Of a DNA stretch of 38,251 nucleotides, positions 22,291-33,784 are shown piece after piece. The DNA lies in the NCBI GenBank assembly GCA_902805475.1, contig CADCSX010000024.1, forward strand, positions 1 to 38,251. The letters are read 5' to 3'. Numbering within the stretch: the first letter of the stretch is position 1; each line of letters opens with the position of its first letter. This stretch comes from Entonaema liquescens. Lineage: Eukaryota > Ascomycota > Sordariomycetes > Xylariales > Xylariaceae. The notes beneath the pieces are model-generated. The model had not been told where the DNA came from and did no database searches. It saw only the letters and a program-made list of their open reading frames with translations. Made by a program: the position numbers and the translations under genes.

Positions 22291-23624
22291 ATGGCCGAAC
22301 AACAGCAACAGAAGAAGCAGCTTCGTCTAGGCGCTTTTATGCGACCAGTGAGCTTGCATACGGGAGCATGGCGATACCCGGGCGCCTATCCAGATGCCAA
22401 CTTCAACTTTCAGCACATTAAGTCGTTTGCGCAGAAGTTAGAAGCCGCCAAGTTTGACGCATTCTTTATGGCCGATCATCTGGCTGTGTTGAACATGCCG
22501 GTCGAGGCTCTCCGACGTAGTCACACTGTTACGTCGTTTGAACCGTTCACTCTACTATCAAGTTTAGCCGCAGTGACTGAACGCATTGGCCTTGTTGCTA
22601 CTGCTTCAACAACATACGATGCCTTACCATATCGCAAGGCGGTTCGCCTCACTAGACCATTTAAGCGGAGGTCGCGCCGGCTGGAATATTGTCACTACGG
22701 CTAATCCCGACTCGGCGCGTAATTTCGGCCAGGATGAACATAAAGAGCACACTGAGCGTTATGCTCGGGCCCGCGAATTCTACGATGTAGTGACGGGACT
22801 CTGGGATAGTTTTGCCGATGACGCTTTTGTACGTGATGTCGAAAGCGGTATTTTCTTCAATCCGGAGCGCATGCACGTTCTTGACCATCATGGGACTGAA
22901 CTGCACGTCAGGGGGCCGTTGAATATTGCGCGACCGCCCCAGGGGTGGCCGGTCATCGTGCAAGCCGGCGCATCGGAACCCGGCAAACAGCTTGCTGCCG
23001 AGACGGCCGAGGTAGTGTTTTGCGCACCGCGAAATCTCGAGGCAGGCAAGGAGTTCTTCAAGGACGTGAAGGGCCGGCTTGCCGCTGTGGGCCGTACCCT
23101 GATGATGTCAAGTTACTACCTGCCGCTTTTATAGTCATTGGCGATACGGTTGAAGAGGCCCAAGCCAAGCGGCTAAAGTTGGATAGTCTTGTACACTACG
23201 AGAGTTCTATCGCCTCCCTTTCTATTGCGGTCGGCTATGACGTCTCTACATTAGATCCGGACGGCCCTCTCCCGACAGACCTTCCAGAGACCAACGCAAG
23301 CAAATCAAGTCGTGAGCGTATTGAAACTCGCAGCGACCGAAGGTCTTACCGTCCGTCAACTTGCACAGAGATACGGTGGATATGCCGGCCTGGCATTTGT
23401 CGGGACAGTACAGACAGTAGCTGATGAGATGGAACAGTGGCTTGAGAGAGGGTTCAGACGGGTTTAATGTTGCTTTCCCTTTCTTACCCCAGGGCCTTGA
23501 TGATGTAGTTGAACGTCTGATTCCAGAGTTGCAGCGACGAGGCATCTTCCGTAAGGATTACGAAGGGACGACTCTACGGGAACACTTAGGCCTCAAGCGT
23601 CCAAGTAATAAGTTCTTCCCCTAA
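22291..23624 (+). CDS. Bacterial-luciferase-like FMN-dependent monooxygenase (NtaA/SnaA/DszA type)
   Basis: A TIM-barrel monooxygenase that uses reduced FMN supplied by a separate reductase; the substrate is unknown. MAEQQQQKKQLRLGAFM leads to GAWRYPGAYPDANFNF, KLEAAKFDAFFMADHLAVL, FEPFTLLSSLAAVTERIGLV, then ARRFASLDHLSGGRAGWNIV, NFGQDEHKEHTERYARAREF, VTGLWDSF, PPQGWPVIVQAGASEPGK, AAETAEVVF, and finally GFNVAFPFLPQGLDDVVERL and PELQRRGIF...TLREHLGL. These are the family's blocks in order, full length (~445 aa). Four frame breaks: about 22621-22630, 23098-23102 (one C short; repair gives GRTPDDVKLLPAAF), about 23300-23310, and about 23453-23458 (one G extra). No intron fits any of them. No reductase lies nearby. 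Confidence 0.88.
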
Positions 23625-26018
23625 GATAGAAGTATAGCACTCATTAGTAGCTGTGGTTATACCCCGAATACGAATAATGGTTAAGTTGCATTATCTTGAT
23701 TCTATTGGAAGGCTTTAGTACCTGCATCCAATCCACCGTCCTATATTCGATAGATCTTTACACGGTGTGAATATCCAATAATGAGAACATATCATAGATA
23801 GCTCCTACATGAGGCATTCGGATTGGAGCCTGGACTTTATACAATAAATGACGAGCTATTCTGGTAATCTTCTCGTTGACTATCCATTGCCATCTCTATT
23901 CATTCACTTAGTTACACTCAATCACCTTATGAGCAGGACGGAATAGTTTACGTAATTATAATTGATTACAATATAGACTTTAAGCCATAACAATAATAGA
24001 CGTCGTTAGTATCCTAGAAAAATATCTAGAATAAAGGATACTTTCATAGCCACGGGTTCTCTATTAGTTAGAGTTCCTCGCAGAACGACAAATTAGTTTC
24101 ATGCTCCTTGATTCCACCTCGTGGCGCAAGTAACCAAGCATCTACCCCATTGGTAGGTCGGTATGCCTATACCCTATAATTCAAGCCAAGTCGTTGTAGT
24201 CGTAAGCCATTGGCAACTTTATACCTCGCCAGCAGCGGAGGTATGAGGGTAAGGCACAAGTTGCATGCCATCTGAAACCCTGGGTATGAATCGGAGTCTG
24301 ATAAGACTTATTTGCCATAGCCTAACTTACTATTAGTCAAAGCCCGTAAATAGTGACCTATGAATAATACATACCGGGATCGCCTGAAGAGGTCTGGTCA
24401 TCGCCTTCCTTCTTGACATTGACTTGATCTGCGGCCGGCATTTTAGCTTTCGTGAAGGTGACTGCGAGTAGCGGAAGTTTTCTGATGCTTGTTGAGATTG
24501 TTCAAGTTGAGACTTTGTGAAGTAAGGAGAACCTGAGTTGAGGAAGTTGCAAGTTGAAAATCCAGGCAGAGGATGCCATATATATAGACGGTCACGTTAA
24601 GAGCCGCTTCGGATGTTTGCGTGGTTCACTCGATAGATTCCTCCAACCGCTCATCCTCAATACTCGCGGGTGCTGCGGTGTGTTGAGCGTTCATCTTCGC
24701 ACTTGAGTGTTAAAATACGGTTAGTCAATAGCGAACGGACCATGATCCTATCCTGCGCAGATGCGAGAATAATTGAGACACTAGCACATAAGTCGTCATC
24801 ACACAGTTACCCTCAAGTTGAAGCGCATTATTGTGTGGTTGAGGGTTTGTGTTATGACTCAACTATCAATATCTCGCATGCGAATTTCTATCTAATACGC
24901 AACGTGCCCGAGTGTACCAGGCAAAGGGTGACATAGACCATAAACACCCTATTTTCATCATAGTAGATCACATATCCACATTCCCCAATCAATCGAAAGG
25001 GTAATAAAGAGTAATAATACTCATAGTTTGTTTACAGAATTGGACAGGGTTGGCGTGTTGGGGCGCCCGAGTTCTCTCAAAGTCATCACCCTGATAATCC
25101 CAAGTAGACTCTCCCTGATTTTCTTTTTTTTTTTAAAATTTACGCGACAGTGTCTAAGGGTGTTTTGCCTTACAATTACACCTATTTCCCACCCTATTTG
25201 CCACCCTACGGGGCACGAAGGCAATGTGATCAGCCGTCAAGTTGCCGCGCGTATCAATACCTGCACCGTAGTCTAGTCTAAATGGATACTTGTATTTATG
25301 AGTAGTATGCGGCTTAACAACTACACCTGCGAGCTAAGCGGATTTCTTGTGTATTGCTTGATCCCGTGGAACTATCCTATAGTTGAAAGCTCATTCCTAA
25401 CCCACATGAAGGATTCGGTCTCATGTGACACCACGATACCCTTCGCGCATCAAATGTAGGATTTCGGGGGCATTCCGTATGGCTATATTTGTCCGGATAC
25501 TACGTCAAGCCTGCGCGTCAACAAGACCGACTTATTCGGATTCTCATATGGCGAAACTTTCTGATATTGATAACCGCGTCGATGTCGGTACTGGACGCGG
25601 CGCATTTGCGTCGTTCGTTGTTGTGGCTTATGATTGGAACCTTGCGTCGGGTTGGAATTGATGAGAATCAGATTAATTGGTGGAAGTTGTCGGCGTGATC
25701 AGGCCAAAAGTGCACTTTTAGATGTAGGATTTCGTCACTCGTTTGCGCAGCAAGAAAGGCTCTCGCGCAAATGCGTGAGGCTCTGGCTGTCAGCTTAAGA
25801 CTTACCCCTGCCATAACCTGTCTTGCGAATTAATCCCCGCTGGCATTTATTCTTTACTTAGATCAACAAGGCACGCTATCAAAGGATCATAATATAGCTA
25901 CTTATTATTTGAATCCTAACCTTGCGAGCCTCACGGATAGCTACTGAATTAGTCTGTGTATTTGGCTAGAGAGCTATGTCCCCTATGCATATTGGATTAT
26001 ATCACGACTGCTCTCTCA
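23625..26018. other. Long intergenic region with one possible minus-strand exon
   Basis: About 2.4 kb, AT-rich. It holds the possible first exon listed separately (24375-24441) and a short stem (ATACCTC at 24221-24227 against GAGGTAT at 24238-24244). Frames at 24670-24936, 25028-25276 and 25425-25698 have no motif support. Confidence 0.45.
24375..24441 (-). CDS. Possible first exon of an unidentified gene
   Basis: ATG at 24439-24441 opens MPAADQVNVKKEGDDQTSSG and runs into a strong donor, GTATGT, at 24374-24369. The upstream sequence is purine-rich with a TATATATA tract about 140 bp away (near 24580), as in a promoter. No continuing exon is recognised: candidate acceptors downstream give short frames without known motifs. 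It may be a small gene damaged by frame breaks, or chance. A small acidic protein start is all that can be said. Confidence 0.3.
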
Positions 26019-28174
26019 ATGGTAGAAGCAGCCGCTATGGAACCATCCACGGCACAGGATATGGTGCTTCTCTGCCAGCCTGATGAACAAGCTGGAAAGA
26101 ACTTGCACGCCCAGGGTGAATCCGGAGCCGACGCTGACATTTGCCTCCTTAAAAGCTCGAATCCAAACTTGCTTCACCGCATCGGCGCATTATCAACAAG
26201 GTCTGACAGTCCAAGCACAGTCGAAAGTGTTTGTTGGGACCAATCCTCAGCCGTGTACTCAGCGAGCCCGGCTTCCTGCAAGGATGACCTGTTTGTAGAA
26301 TCCGAGTTGAATGCGAACGAACGATGCGGGAGATCATCTGATAGCGAGGACGAAGTGCATAACCCATCTCGGCTTCCAGAGATACAGTAAGTTATACTTA
26401 TTCCGCTATCCTATCTAACATCCTCTATCATTGATTTCGCAAGTTGCAGATATCTCAAGCCAATACTCACGAAAACAATGGATAGCGCCTATCACGATGC
26501 TATACCTTCGGCGAGAAATACAGATGCAAAGGGTATATCATCGGACGATGACAACGAGGACGATATATCCCAAGACCGACCCAGCGCGGCTAGTCGAAAC
26601 ATAGACGAAGAGATTAGTAGTGATTTCGAGGACGACGATTTCGATTCGGACGACGAAGAATGCGACGACGAATGGGGTGGGGAGCCTGATAAGATTGAGA
26701 CTGCAGTGTTGATGAATGTCCCCGATCTAGACTTCGCCGCGTCGCTGATTATGGAATTACATAAAGACCATGTTCATAGTGAGGCGCGGAGGATAGGGGG
26801 TGGCAAAAGGTGTTGCTACCTGTCAAAACTCGCCCGGTCCAGGGGATAATTCGCGCCAATCCTTCGTAAGTTCTGGCAGAAACCAAAGATCCTCTAAGTC
26901 CCGCAAGAAGCAGAGATTCTTAGGGTCGAGGGAAGAGGCTCTGAAGATGGAGATGAAGAAAGGGAGGAAGGAGAAGGAGTGGCTCGCCCGAAAACCACGA
27001 CGACGGTTCGATACCAGGCGAGCCGAGAGGGCGATATGCTTGTCCTTTCAATAAGTACGAGCCGCATCGGTTTTGCAGCAACCATATCACTGGGGACCAA
27101 TATCGAGTGTGCGAATCGGGATATAAGACGATTCAGCGTTTAAAGTGAGGACCCGTCGCAACACCGAAGAAAGTAGGCTAATTGTTATCGAGGGAGCATA
27201 TAAAACGGAAGCACTTGTTAATCCAATGCGAGCGCTGTTATAGAAGCTTCTCGGAGAGGGGAAGCCCGTAGAAGATAGTGTTGCAGAGCTGAGAAGACAT
27301 CGCCAGCAGCTGGAGCCATGTGCTGTAGGAAACTCAGAAGCCAGCTCAGGCATAAATATGGAGCAATGGACACTACTAGACAGAAGCGGAGGTAAGAAGA
27401 GGCAAAAGATTTCGGAAGTTGAGAAATGGTTCAACATTTGGGAGACGATTTATCCAGGGGTATCTCGCCCCTCTCATCCTTGTGAGTTCCCTAGCTGAAA
27501 GCAGTAATATCACTTGGAACAATTCTAATAATCTGTTAGGGGCCGAACGGACAACTATGGGAATGAGTTCATTAACAGCCCCGGCAAGTACTCAAGCTTT
27601 TGCGAATGTATTCCAAATGTTTTTAGACCGAGGGACCATTTCGGGCGAAATCCAGTTTATCCAAGGACAAGAAGGACTAATGAAAAGCCGTTTGAACACG
27701 TTGGCACAGAGAGCTTATAATGTCCACATGAGCGTGAATGAAACGCCTTCCTTAGGCAATTCTTCGTCTAGCGGCCAAACAGCAACCCAACTCACCATGC
27801 CTGCAACACCTGTCATTGGCAATCCAAATTTGACAGGCGTAGGCCAGCGACATATATCCGTTCCGAAGATGAACAGACAAAGCAGTCAGCCAATGCTGTT
27901 AAGGGAGCCTCAACCTCAGTACAGAATGCTCCAGCCGCAGATGCCGCCAGGAATCGCTTACGGGCCTCAGAATTTCCCCGGATATGGAGGCAATCAACTA
28001 ACAAGAGTTCCACCTAGCCCCGTGCCTGGCCCTTCTCAAGCTCTTATATTGGACCAACCTGAGTATCACTGGTCTTATGGCATGAGCAACAGCTGGGCTG
28101 GGTTTGAATATCCCCTACATATAGACACCGAGAACACGGACCTTCCTTATATACAGCAAAATGAGCAAAACTAG
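26019..28174 (+). CDS. Fungal C2H2-related zinc-finger protein, four exons
   Basis: Resembles a large ascomycete family with a Cys/His-rich core; function unknown, probably nuclear. Exon 1 is 26019-26386 (MVEAAAMEPSTAQDMVLL). Intron 26387-26449 (GTAAGT, CTAAC, CAG). Exon 2 is 26450-27144, very acidic (SSDFEDDDFDSDDEECDDEW), then basic. The core RYACPFNKYEPHRFCSNH...QYRVCESGYKTIQRLK crosses intron 27145-27192 exactly into EHIKRKHLLIQCERCYRSF, giving the RLKEHxxRxH motif. Exon 3 (27193-27481) ends EKWFNIWETIYPGVSRPSHP. Intron 27482-27539. Exon 4 (27540-28174) is AERTTMGMSSLTAPASTQAF and then a Gln/Pro-rich tail. Frame breaks: 26790-26796, about 26929-26932, about 26987-26991, and about 27243-27248. 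The start could be the Met at 26037. Confidence 0.75.
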
Positions 28175-29467
28175 ATTCAATCCATTGATACCCTTGGGTT
28201 CTATTCTGAGATTTTTCTTTTCTTTGGAGGGGAAAGGGAGGATATAGTTGCCTTCCTAATAGGTCAGGTTAACTTCAACTATACTTGGTTCCAACTCAGG
28301 GGTATTGAGGAGAAAAGCATGATCTAATTAATATAGCTGAACTTCTGCCCTTTGAGCACACATGTAGTTAACTCTCCTTCAAGCCGTGTGTGCTGGGTTG
28401 ACGTTTTATCATGGCTGGTGAATGCTATAAGCGACGATCCTTTTATGTCAAGGCTTTATGGACTTGGGAAATAGGATAGACGGATTGATTCTGCTTTCTT
28501 TTAAGTTTCTTGGCAAAATCTCCCAATGTTTGTGTTCTTCTGCTCTCTATATTTCATTCCAGTTCATGGAACTCCGCAGCAAGCGAATCATATCTCATTC
28601 TTTTAAGGATCTTCTATCTATAGAATCTTGTATAAGTGAACTAGTACAGCATAAAATATATCAAGACGATAGAAATGAAGGGAGTGTAAGACACAACCGC
28701 TCATATTAAGCCAAAACGGAACTTGACTGATGATAGTATTGTGATGTAGTAAGCCCTAAGTTGATCTCTTTAGTTTTGCATCTTCTAATTCTAAATAAGC
28801 ACTTCGTAGATCACGTCATGTTGTGGACACCACACAATCCTCACTAATAGGGTCAGTAGCCAACCTGTCCCATGACTCTAACGGTGGTTTTATTGTAATT
28901 CGTAGTACACAACACTCTATTCACGGCTGTAGTTCTTTAGTTGTGCTCTACATGACATATCACTATACCACACAAATATACCAACAAGTAGCACTTCGTA
29001 AACTTATCTACAGCTACCATAAATCATAATAGACGCTAATGTGTAATTAATTTGCCTCAAGCATACGCGTGTGTCGAGATGGAAGCAACAATTATAAAGG
29101 CAGCATGACTACGTTGTCGCGGAGAGCTACACATTCAACTGGACCAGGCCCACAGGTATACACACAAGCAACTCCTTCCTTCGGTTGTCTCAGTAATCTA
29201 CGCTCTTGAGACAGACCTACTAAGAAACCATAATATCATCGAGTGCCCTCAATCGTGTTTACAGACGAGTAGTGTCGAAAGAAACCTAGATGGCAAGACC
29301 AAGAGTACCAACTTGACATTATGAAATGCAATCGTCAATTGGAAAAGACTACGTTTGTCCTAATAGTACATACAAGGTACTGCATCTCAAAAAAGCAAGC
29401 TATGTAGCAAACTCCATATCATTCGCCATTCCGTAGCTTTCCTTTTATAATATTCCCCTTGCAAAAT
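28175..29467. other. Intergenic, between convergent 3' ends
   Basis: About 1.3 kb, AT-rich. Short frames at 28458-28709 and 28823-29029 have AT-rich, low-information translations. No gene, RNA or repeat supported. Confidence 0.55.
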
Positions 29468-32400
29468 CTAGTCGTCATCAGTGTATCGGGGCCTGCTGCT
29501 GAGTCTCTGCATTGTAGGCCCCCGTGTGTGTGCTCCGTAGTATCCGCTTGAGGAGGCAAAACCGCTGGCTGCTGGTGTTGGAGCAGTCGCAGCAGGAGTG
29601 GGTGCCGAGTCAGCTCCCCATCCACCCTGCCAACCGGCACCGGGGGTGGGTGCATTCATAGCACCAGGAGTAGGCGCGTTGTAGGCACCAGGAGTTGGGG
29701 CGTTCATAGCACCGGGCGTAGGAGCACCTAGAAGACCAGCACCGGGTTGGCGCATCATAAGCGTTCGACGACCCGCTTGCACCAGGGTATAACCCCAAGT
29801 ATCGTTTCCGCTGGCTCCTGGAGTGGCCGCAGAAGCACCATAAGGCGTCTTAGAACCCCAGTTGTCACCGCTACTACCGCCGTACGCGGGTGTCTTAGAT
29901 CCATGGCTAAAGTGATCGGGTGCTGGTGTTTTGGCGCCTGAAGAGGCAGGCGTGCGGCTACCAGAACCGTAAGTTCTGCTGCCATCGTAAGGATTGACTG
30001 TGCGGGAACCATCAACCCACGCCGGCGTTCGTCCACCGTCACCGCCTTTACTCCACGCGGGGTGCGCCCACCACTTGCTGCTGCGGACGGTGTCTTCCAG
30101 GTAGGAGTTCGTGATGAGGCTCCCCCACAGGAGTGCGACCACCGCTCCAGTCTGAGTTTCCTTGAGCGGGTCGTCCAGGAGTCCTCCCTGACCAGGACGG
30201 CGTGTATCGTAGTTCTTGATTTCACGCCCAGTGACACTATCACGGACCGTAATGTCGCTCTTCAGTACACTAATAACTTTACCCTTGCTGTGCATTTCCA
30301 CACGAGCGTGCGTATCTGTGGTATCTTTTACACGGCCAAGCACGCCCTTGTAACCACCCTTTCTAATCGTAACCGTTTGGCCGATTAGTTTATCACGCCC
30401 GAATGTGGCTTTGGGGGCGGCATATCGTTCCTGCCGCCATTTGGATCCAGCTTCCTTGCAGGGTTCATTACTGTCAAATCCGGACCAGAGTTGCCGGCAT
30501 TAACGCGACCACCCTTTGCCGAAATCGTAGACACATTGTTAACCTTGGAAACAAAAACACCAGCGTTCTCCGTCGTCGCGTTCGTGTGACAGAACACGTA
30601 GGTGCGGTGGATGTGAATGATCTTGCCTTGCCGACCCATGCCACCGTACTCCTGACCACATCGTCCGGCCTAATCTCAGACCCGTTGCGATCGGCAGCCA
30701 CAGCGAGCTTTCGTTTTGGCAATTTGTTGGCAATTTGTGAGGGCATGACCTGCCTTGTATCGCCATTTTGATCCAATACGACTAATGTCTCTCGGTCGAC
30801 CTTGACAATACAGCCGACAGTCATGGGATCGAGCTGGACTAGGTCAAGTAACGAGTATTGACCTAGAGATCCTTGGCCGCCGATGTCGCTGGCCTCTCTG
30901 AGATCTTTACTGAACACGGTAATTTCAGTAGTCGTCTGGTCGGTTAAGAGCGTGACGCGATCTTCGGAGATGTTTACTACCATACCGACCTCGTCACGGT
31001 ACCGACTACCGCCAATGACCTTAACGTGGTCACCGGTTCGGAATCGCTTGCGAAGGCCTTTGTAGGCACCTCAATGCTCTGCCCAACAAGATCTCCTTCG
31101 GTAACCGAAATTGTAACGATATCCGCCTGAACGTTTGTAGCTTTGCCAACTACACCTTTCTGCTCGCCTTCGTAAACCTCCACTACATCTCCTGGAAGAT
31201 ACGCAACATTTGCATTGCTATCCTTGAGACTAGCGGCGAGAGATTTAAGATCGATATTTTCAACTCCGTCTTCACCACCGGAAGCGAACCTCGTAACTTC
31301 TTCCAGCGTTGGGTTCACATCGCTAACAACTAGGTGCTGGATTTTGATATCCTTGACCTGGAAGCCCTTCTCAAACTCATCACCGTTGTAATTCCAGGTG
31401 TTAGTTTGGCTGCTATATTGGAGCGTACGCGGGTGTCTCTTCCTCGCCTCCACTTCGCTGAATAGCCTCTGAGGCGGGCGGGCGTGCAACGGGGCGTCTT
31501 CGTTTCTTATCGGCGGTCAAGGATATCGATTCATCTCGTAGTCCATAGTCGAGCCTAGGGATGAAGCGCACCCTAGCATCGAGGCCATTCTCCGTAATAT
31601 CGAGAACCTGCGCGAGATCACCAGCATGTTTCGCAGGCCTGCGGAGTCGTACCCAAGCACCAGGTTCTAAAGTAGGTGTCTTCTGAACCCTTAATAGATC
31701 AGGTCTTTCCTTAATATCGACAAGAAGCATTTTGGTGCGGGGTAGACGTTCATCATGTCTTCGAGCGCCATCATTACGTCGGCCTGTCGGGGGGCTTCCA
31801 CGTAAATCAGGCCCTTCAAGATGGAATTAGCTCCACCTCGCTCAAAGACGCTGGTGACAGCCAGCTGGTCTTTAGTATTCCAGCGTTCGGCTATCCTTTT
31901 GGTAATGGCTTGGACTACTTCGCGCTCCTTTCCTTCTTTGCATCGCACACCCCAGATACCGGGGTCATCAACGCTAGGTAGGAGCAGCCTCTGAGGGATA
32001 ATGGCAGAATCGCCCATGCCCTTAGCAGTACGGCGGTTTCCGTATTTGCGTACGTATCCTTCGGCTGCGCGCTCCAGGTCTTCCTGTGTAATCGCGTCTC
32101 GCTGTCGGTCGAGCTCACGATGTCGTCGATCATCATCTAGTCGACTCTGCTCGCCGAAATCGCCCGCTTCTTCGTGCTCAATAAATCCCTCATTCTCTTC
32201 GGCGGCTTCTTCGTCATCTTCGCCTTCATCTTCATCATCGACCTCAGCTTCGATATCGATGAACGCGTTTCGTCTATCGCGACGACGCTTGCGACGGTGG
32301 CCCTTGATGCAGAAATTGAGTTAGATGTCAAACCCGGCGATGCATATGAGATAGAGTAGAGAAGTGTAGGATAAACGATAAATGCTCACCTGAATCTCTT

Positions 32401-32638
32401 CATCCTCTTCGTCATCCTCTTCTTCGTCCTCCTCATCGTCATCATTTCCTACGTCGTCCTCGGCATCTTCATCTTCCTCATCTCCTTCGTTATCACCCCC
32501 ATTGCGAGGAGGTGAGGACTTCCGTGACTGCTGTTTTGTTTGGTTATCCTGTCCTTCGTCGTCGCTGAGGTCGGCAGGTGCTGGATTGAAGTCATCCTCG
32601 TCCTCGGAGTCAAGATCATGGTCGCGAGGGTCACTCAT
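29468..32638 (-). CDS. SPT5: Transcription elongation factor SPT5
   Basis: The large subunit of DSIF (with SPT4), which rides on RNA polymerase II and controls pausing, elongation and RNA processing. Exon 1 (32638-32390) is the acidic N-terminus (MSDPRDHDLDSEDEDDFNP...). Intron 32389-32303 (87 nt, GTGAGC/AAG). Exon 2 starts GHRRKRRRDRRNAFIDIEAE. The NGN domain includes IWGVRCKEGKEREVVQ and YPAPKMLLVDIKERPDLLRV. KOW domains include GAWVRLRRPAKHAGD, GDVVEVYEGEQKGVVG, FRTGDHVKVIGGSRYRDEVG, VQLDPMTVGCIVKVDRETL, MGRQGKIIHIHRTYVF and IGQTVTIRKGGYKGVLGRV. The C-terminal repeat region has GSRTPA/GSKTPA motifs and then APTPGA repeats. At least eight frame breaks: near 31731, 31472, 31065, 30653, 30402, 30140, 30110, 30060, plus more at 29740-29810 and 29500-29540. 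Several are repaired by one base in short runs, e.g. PKMLLVDIK at 31731. Confidence 0.96.
29638..29733 (-). repeat. 24-nt tandem repeat encoding NAPTPGA(M/Y) in the SPT5 C-terminal region
   Basis: Four consecutive copies of an eight-residue unit (GAPTPGAM, NAPTPGAY, NAPTPGAM, NAPTPGA) are encoded by a 24-nt period with base differences between copies. TP motifs in SPT5 C-terminal repeats are known kinase targets in yeast and fission yeast. That they serve the same role here is inference. Confidence 0.8.
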
Positions 32639-33784
32639 GATGCCAGATTATATTAAGCGCATGTATTAACGCGTGAAATTGTGTGAAGAACAGGTAGATG
32701 TTGTAGAGAAAGGAAATGAAATGAAAAAAGGTGTGCAAAACAATTAGAGATGATAGAGGATGAACGCGAAAGATGCTTTCTTTACGTTTAACTGCTGCAG
32801 CCGCAACGTGCTAAATCTCTGGGATAATTCTGGAGAATGGAAGCTTCAAATACGCTAATACGGATGGAGTTTAGCGGGGATTTTTCAAAGGGCCAATGAT
32901 GAAATGTTTTTGGAAGGTCGTGGCTTGGCAACTACCTGAAATTGTACGTAAGCAGGTCAAGTATCTGTACTTTGCATTAGATATGTACCTTACGTAGGTA
33001 AAGGTACCTGCCTCCTGCCTACAATCAGCGAACAGCGAATTTGAGAATAAAATAGCACCTGGAAAGTGTCAAACCCGTTTTCAAGATCGCAAAATTACAG
33101 TTTCATAGTCTTCTTTTCTATCATGAGAACACAAAAAAAAAAAAATCAAAGTTCATCATATGTACTACTTTTACTCTCCATCCACCCGCCGGGGTATATA
33201 TCTCCAAGTACTACAAAGCATCATGAAGGAAAAATGAAACACACCTTAGTTCACCACACACTCCTGTTTTGTAAAGTGCACGGTTTATCTTATTGTACTG
33301 AAGTGGCCGGTCCCTCGCCCTCTACCACCAAGCATCAACCATCGGCACTTTGCCACATGCTCAGCCATCCACCTACCGACTCATCACGGTATTCTGCCCG
33401 TTCACTCACCAGGATGGCTGCTAATATACAAATTAAGACCTGGGTACGATACTCCTAGACAATTTGTGTTGAACGGCACAACCGCCACCCCTCACGCCTC
33501 ATAGCGAATCGGCTCCCTCGTTTTCATCATGGGTAGTCTAGGTACTCTACCCGACAATAGGCCACCTCCTGCTCAGCTATACCCTTCACTCACAAACTCT
33601 AAAAGCTTGTTCGTAACCAAAAACGTGATGCGGGCCCGGATAACGCCTTGCTTGGTAAATGCATAATGCAGTCTGAGGGATAATGCCAACCTATAGATCA
33701 TCGCTGAGCATTGCTGTTGGCATAAGAGGCTTGATTCGTAGTTCTCCAAATGCAATGGCTTTCCACATACGTAACTTGAATACT
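32639..33784. other. Upstream region of SPT5 and 3' flank of the WD40 gene
   Basis: The promoter of SPT5 lies at the left end. A 12-base A run at 33133-33144 and several AGGTA/TACCT motifs at 32990-33020 are visible. A 130-codon plus-strand frame at 33066-33458 has no motif support. Confidence 0.5.

Noticed and set aside
24221..24244. 7-bp stem as a tRNA or terminator
   Set aside because: No tRNA A/B box arrangement or cloverleaf around it. An isolated short stem is expected by chance.
32001..32359. Plus-strand Ser-rich frames opposite SPT5
   Set aside because: Antisense shadows of the acidic Asp/Glu codons of SPT5 exon 2.
29468..32638. SPT5 as a pseudogene
   Set aside because: SPT5 is essential and normally single copy. 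All domains are present in order and the intron is intact. Base-level sequence errors fit better.
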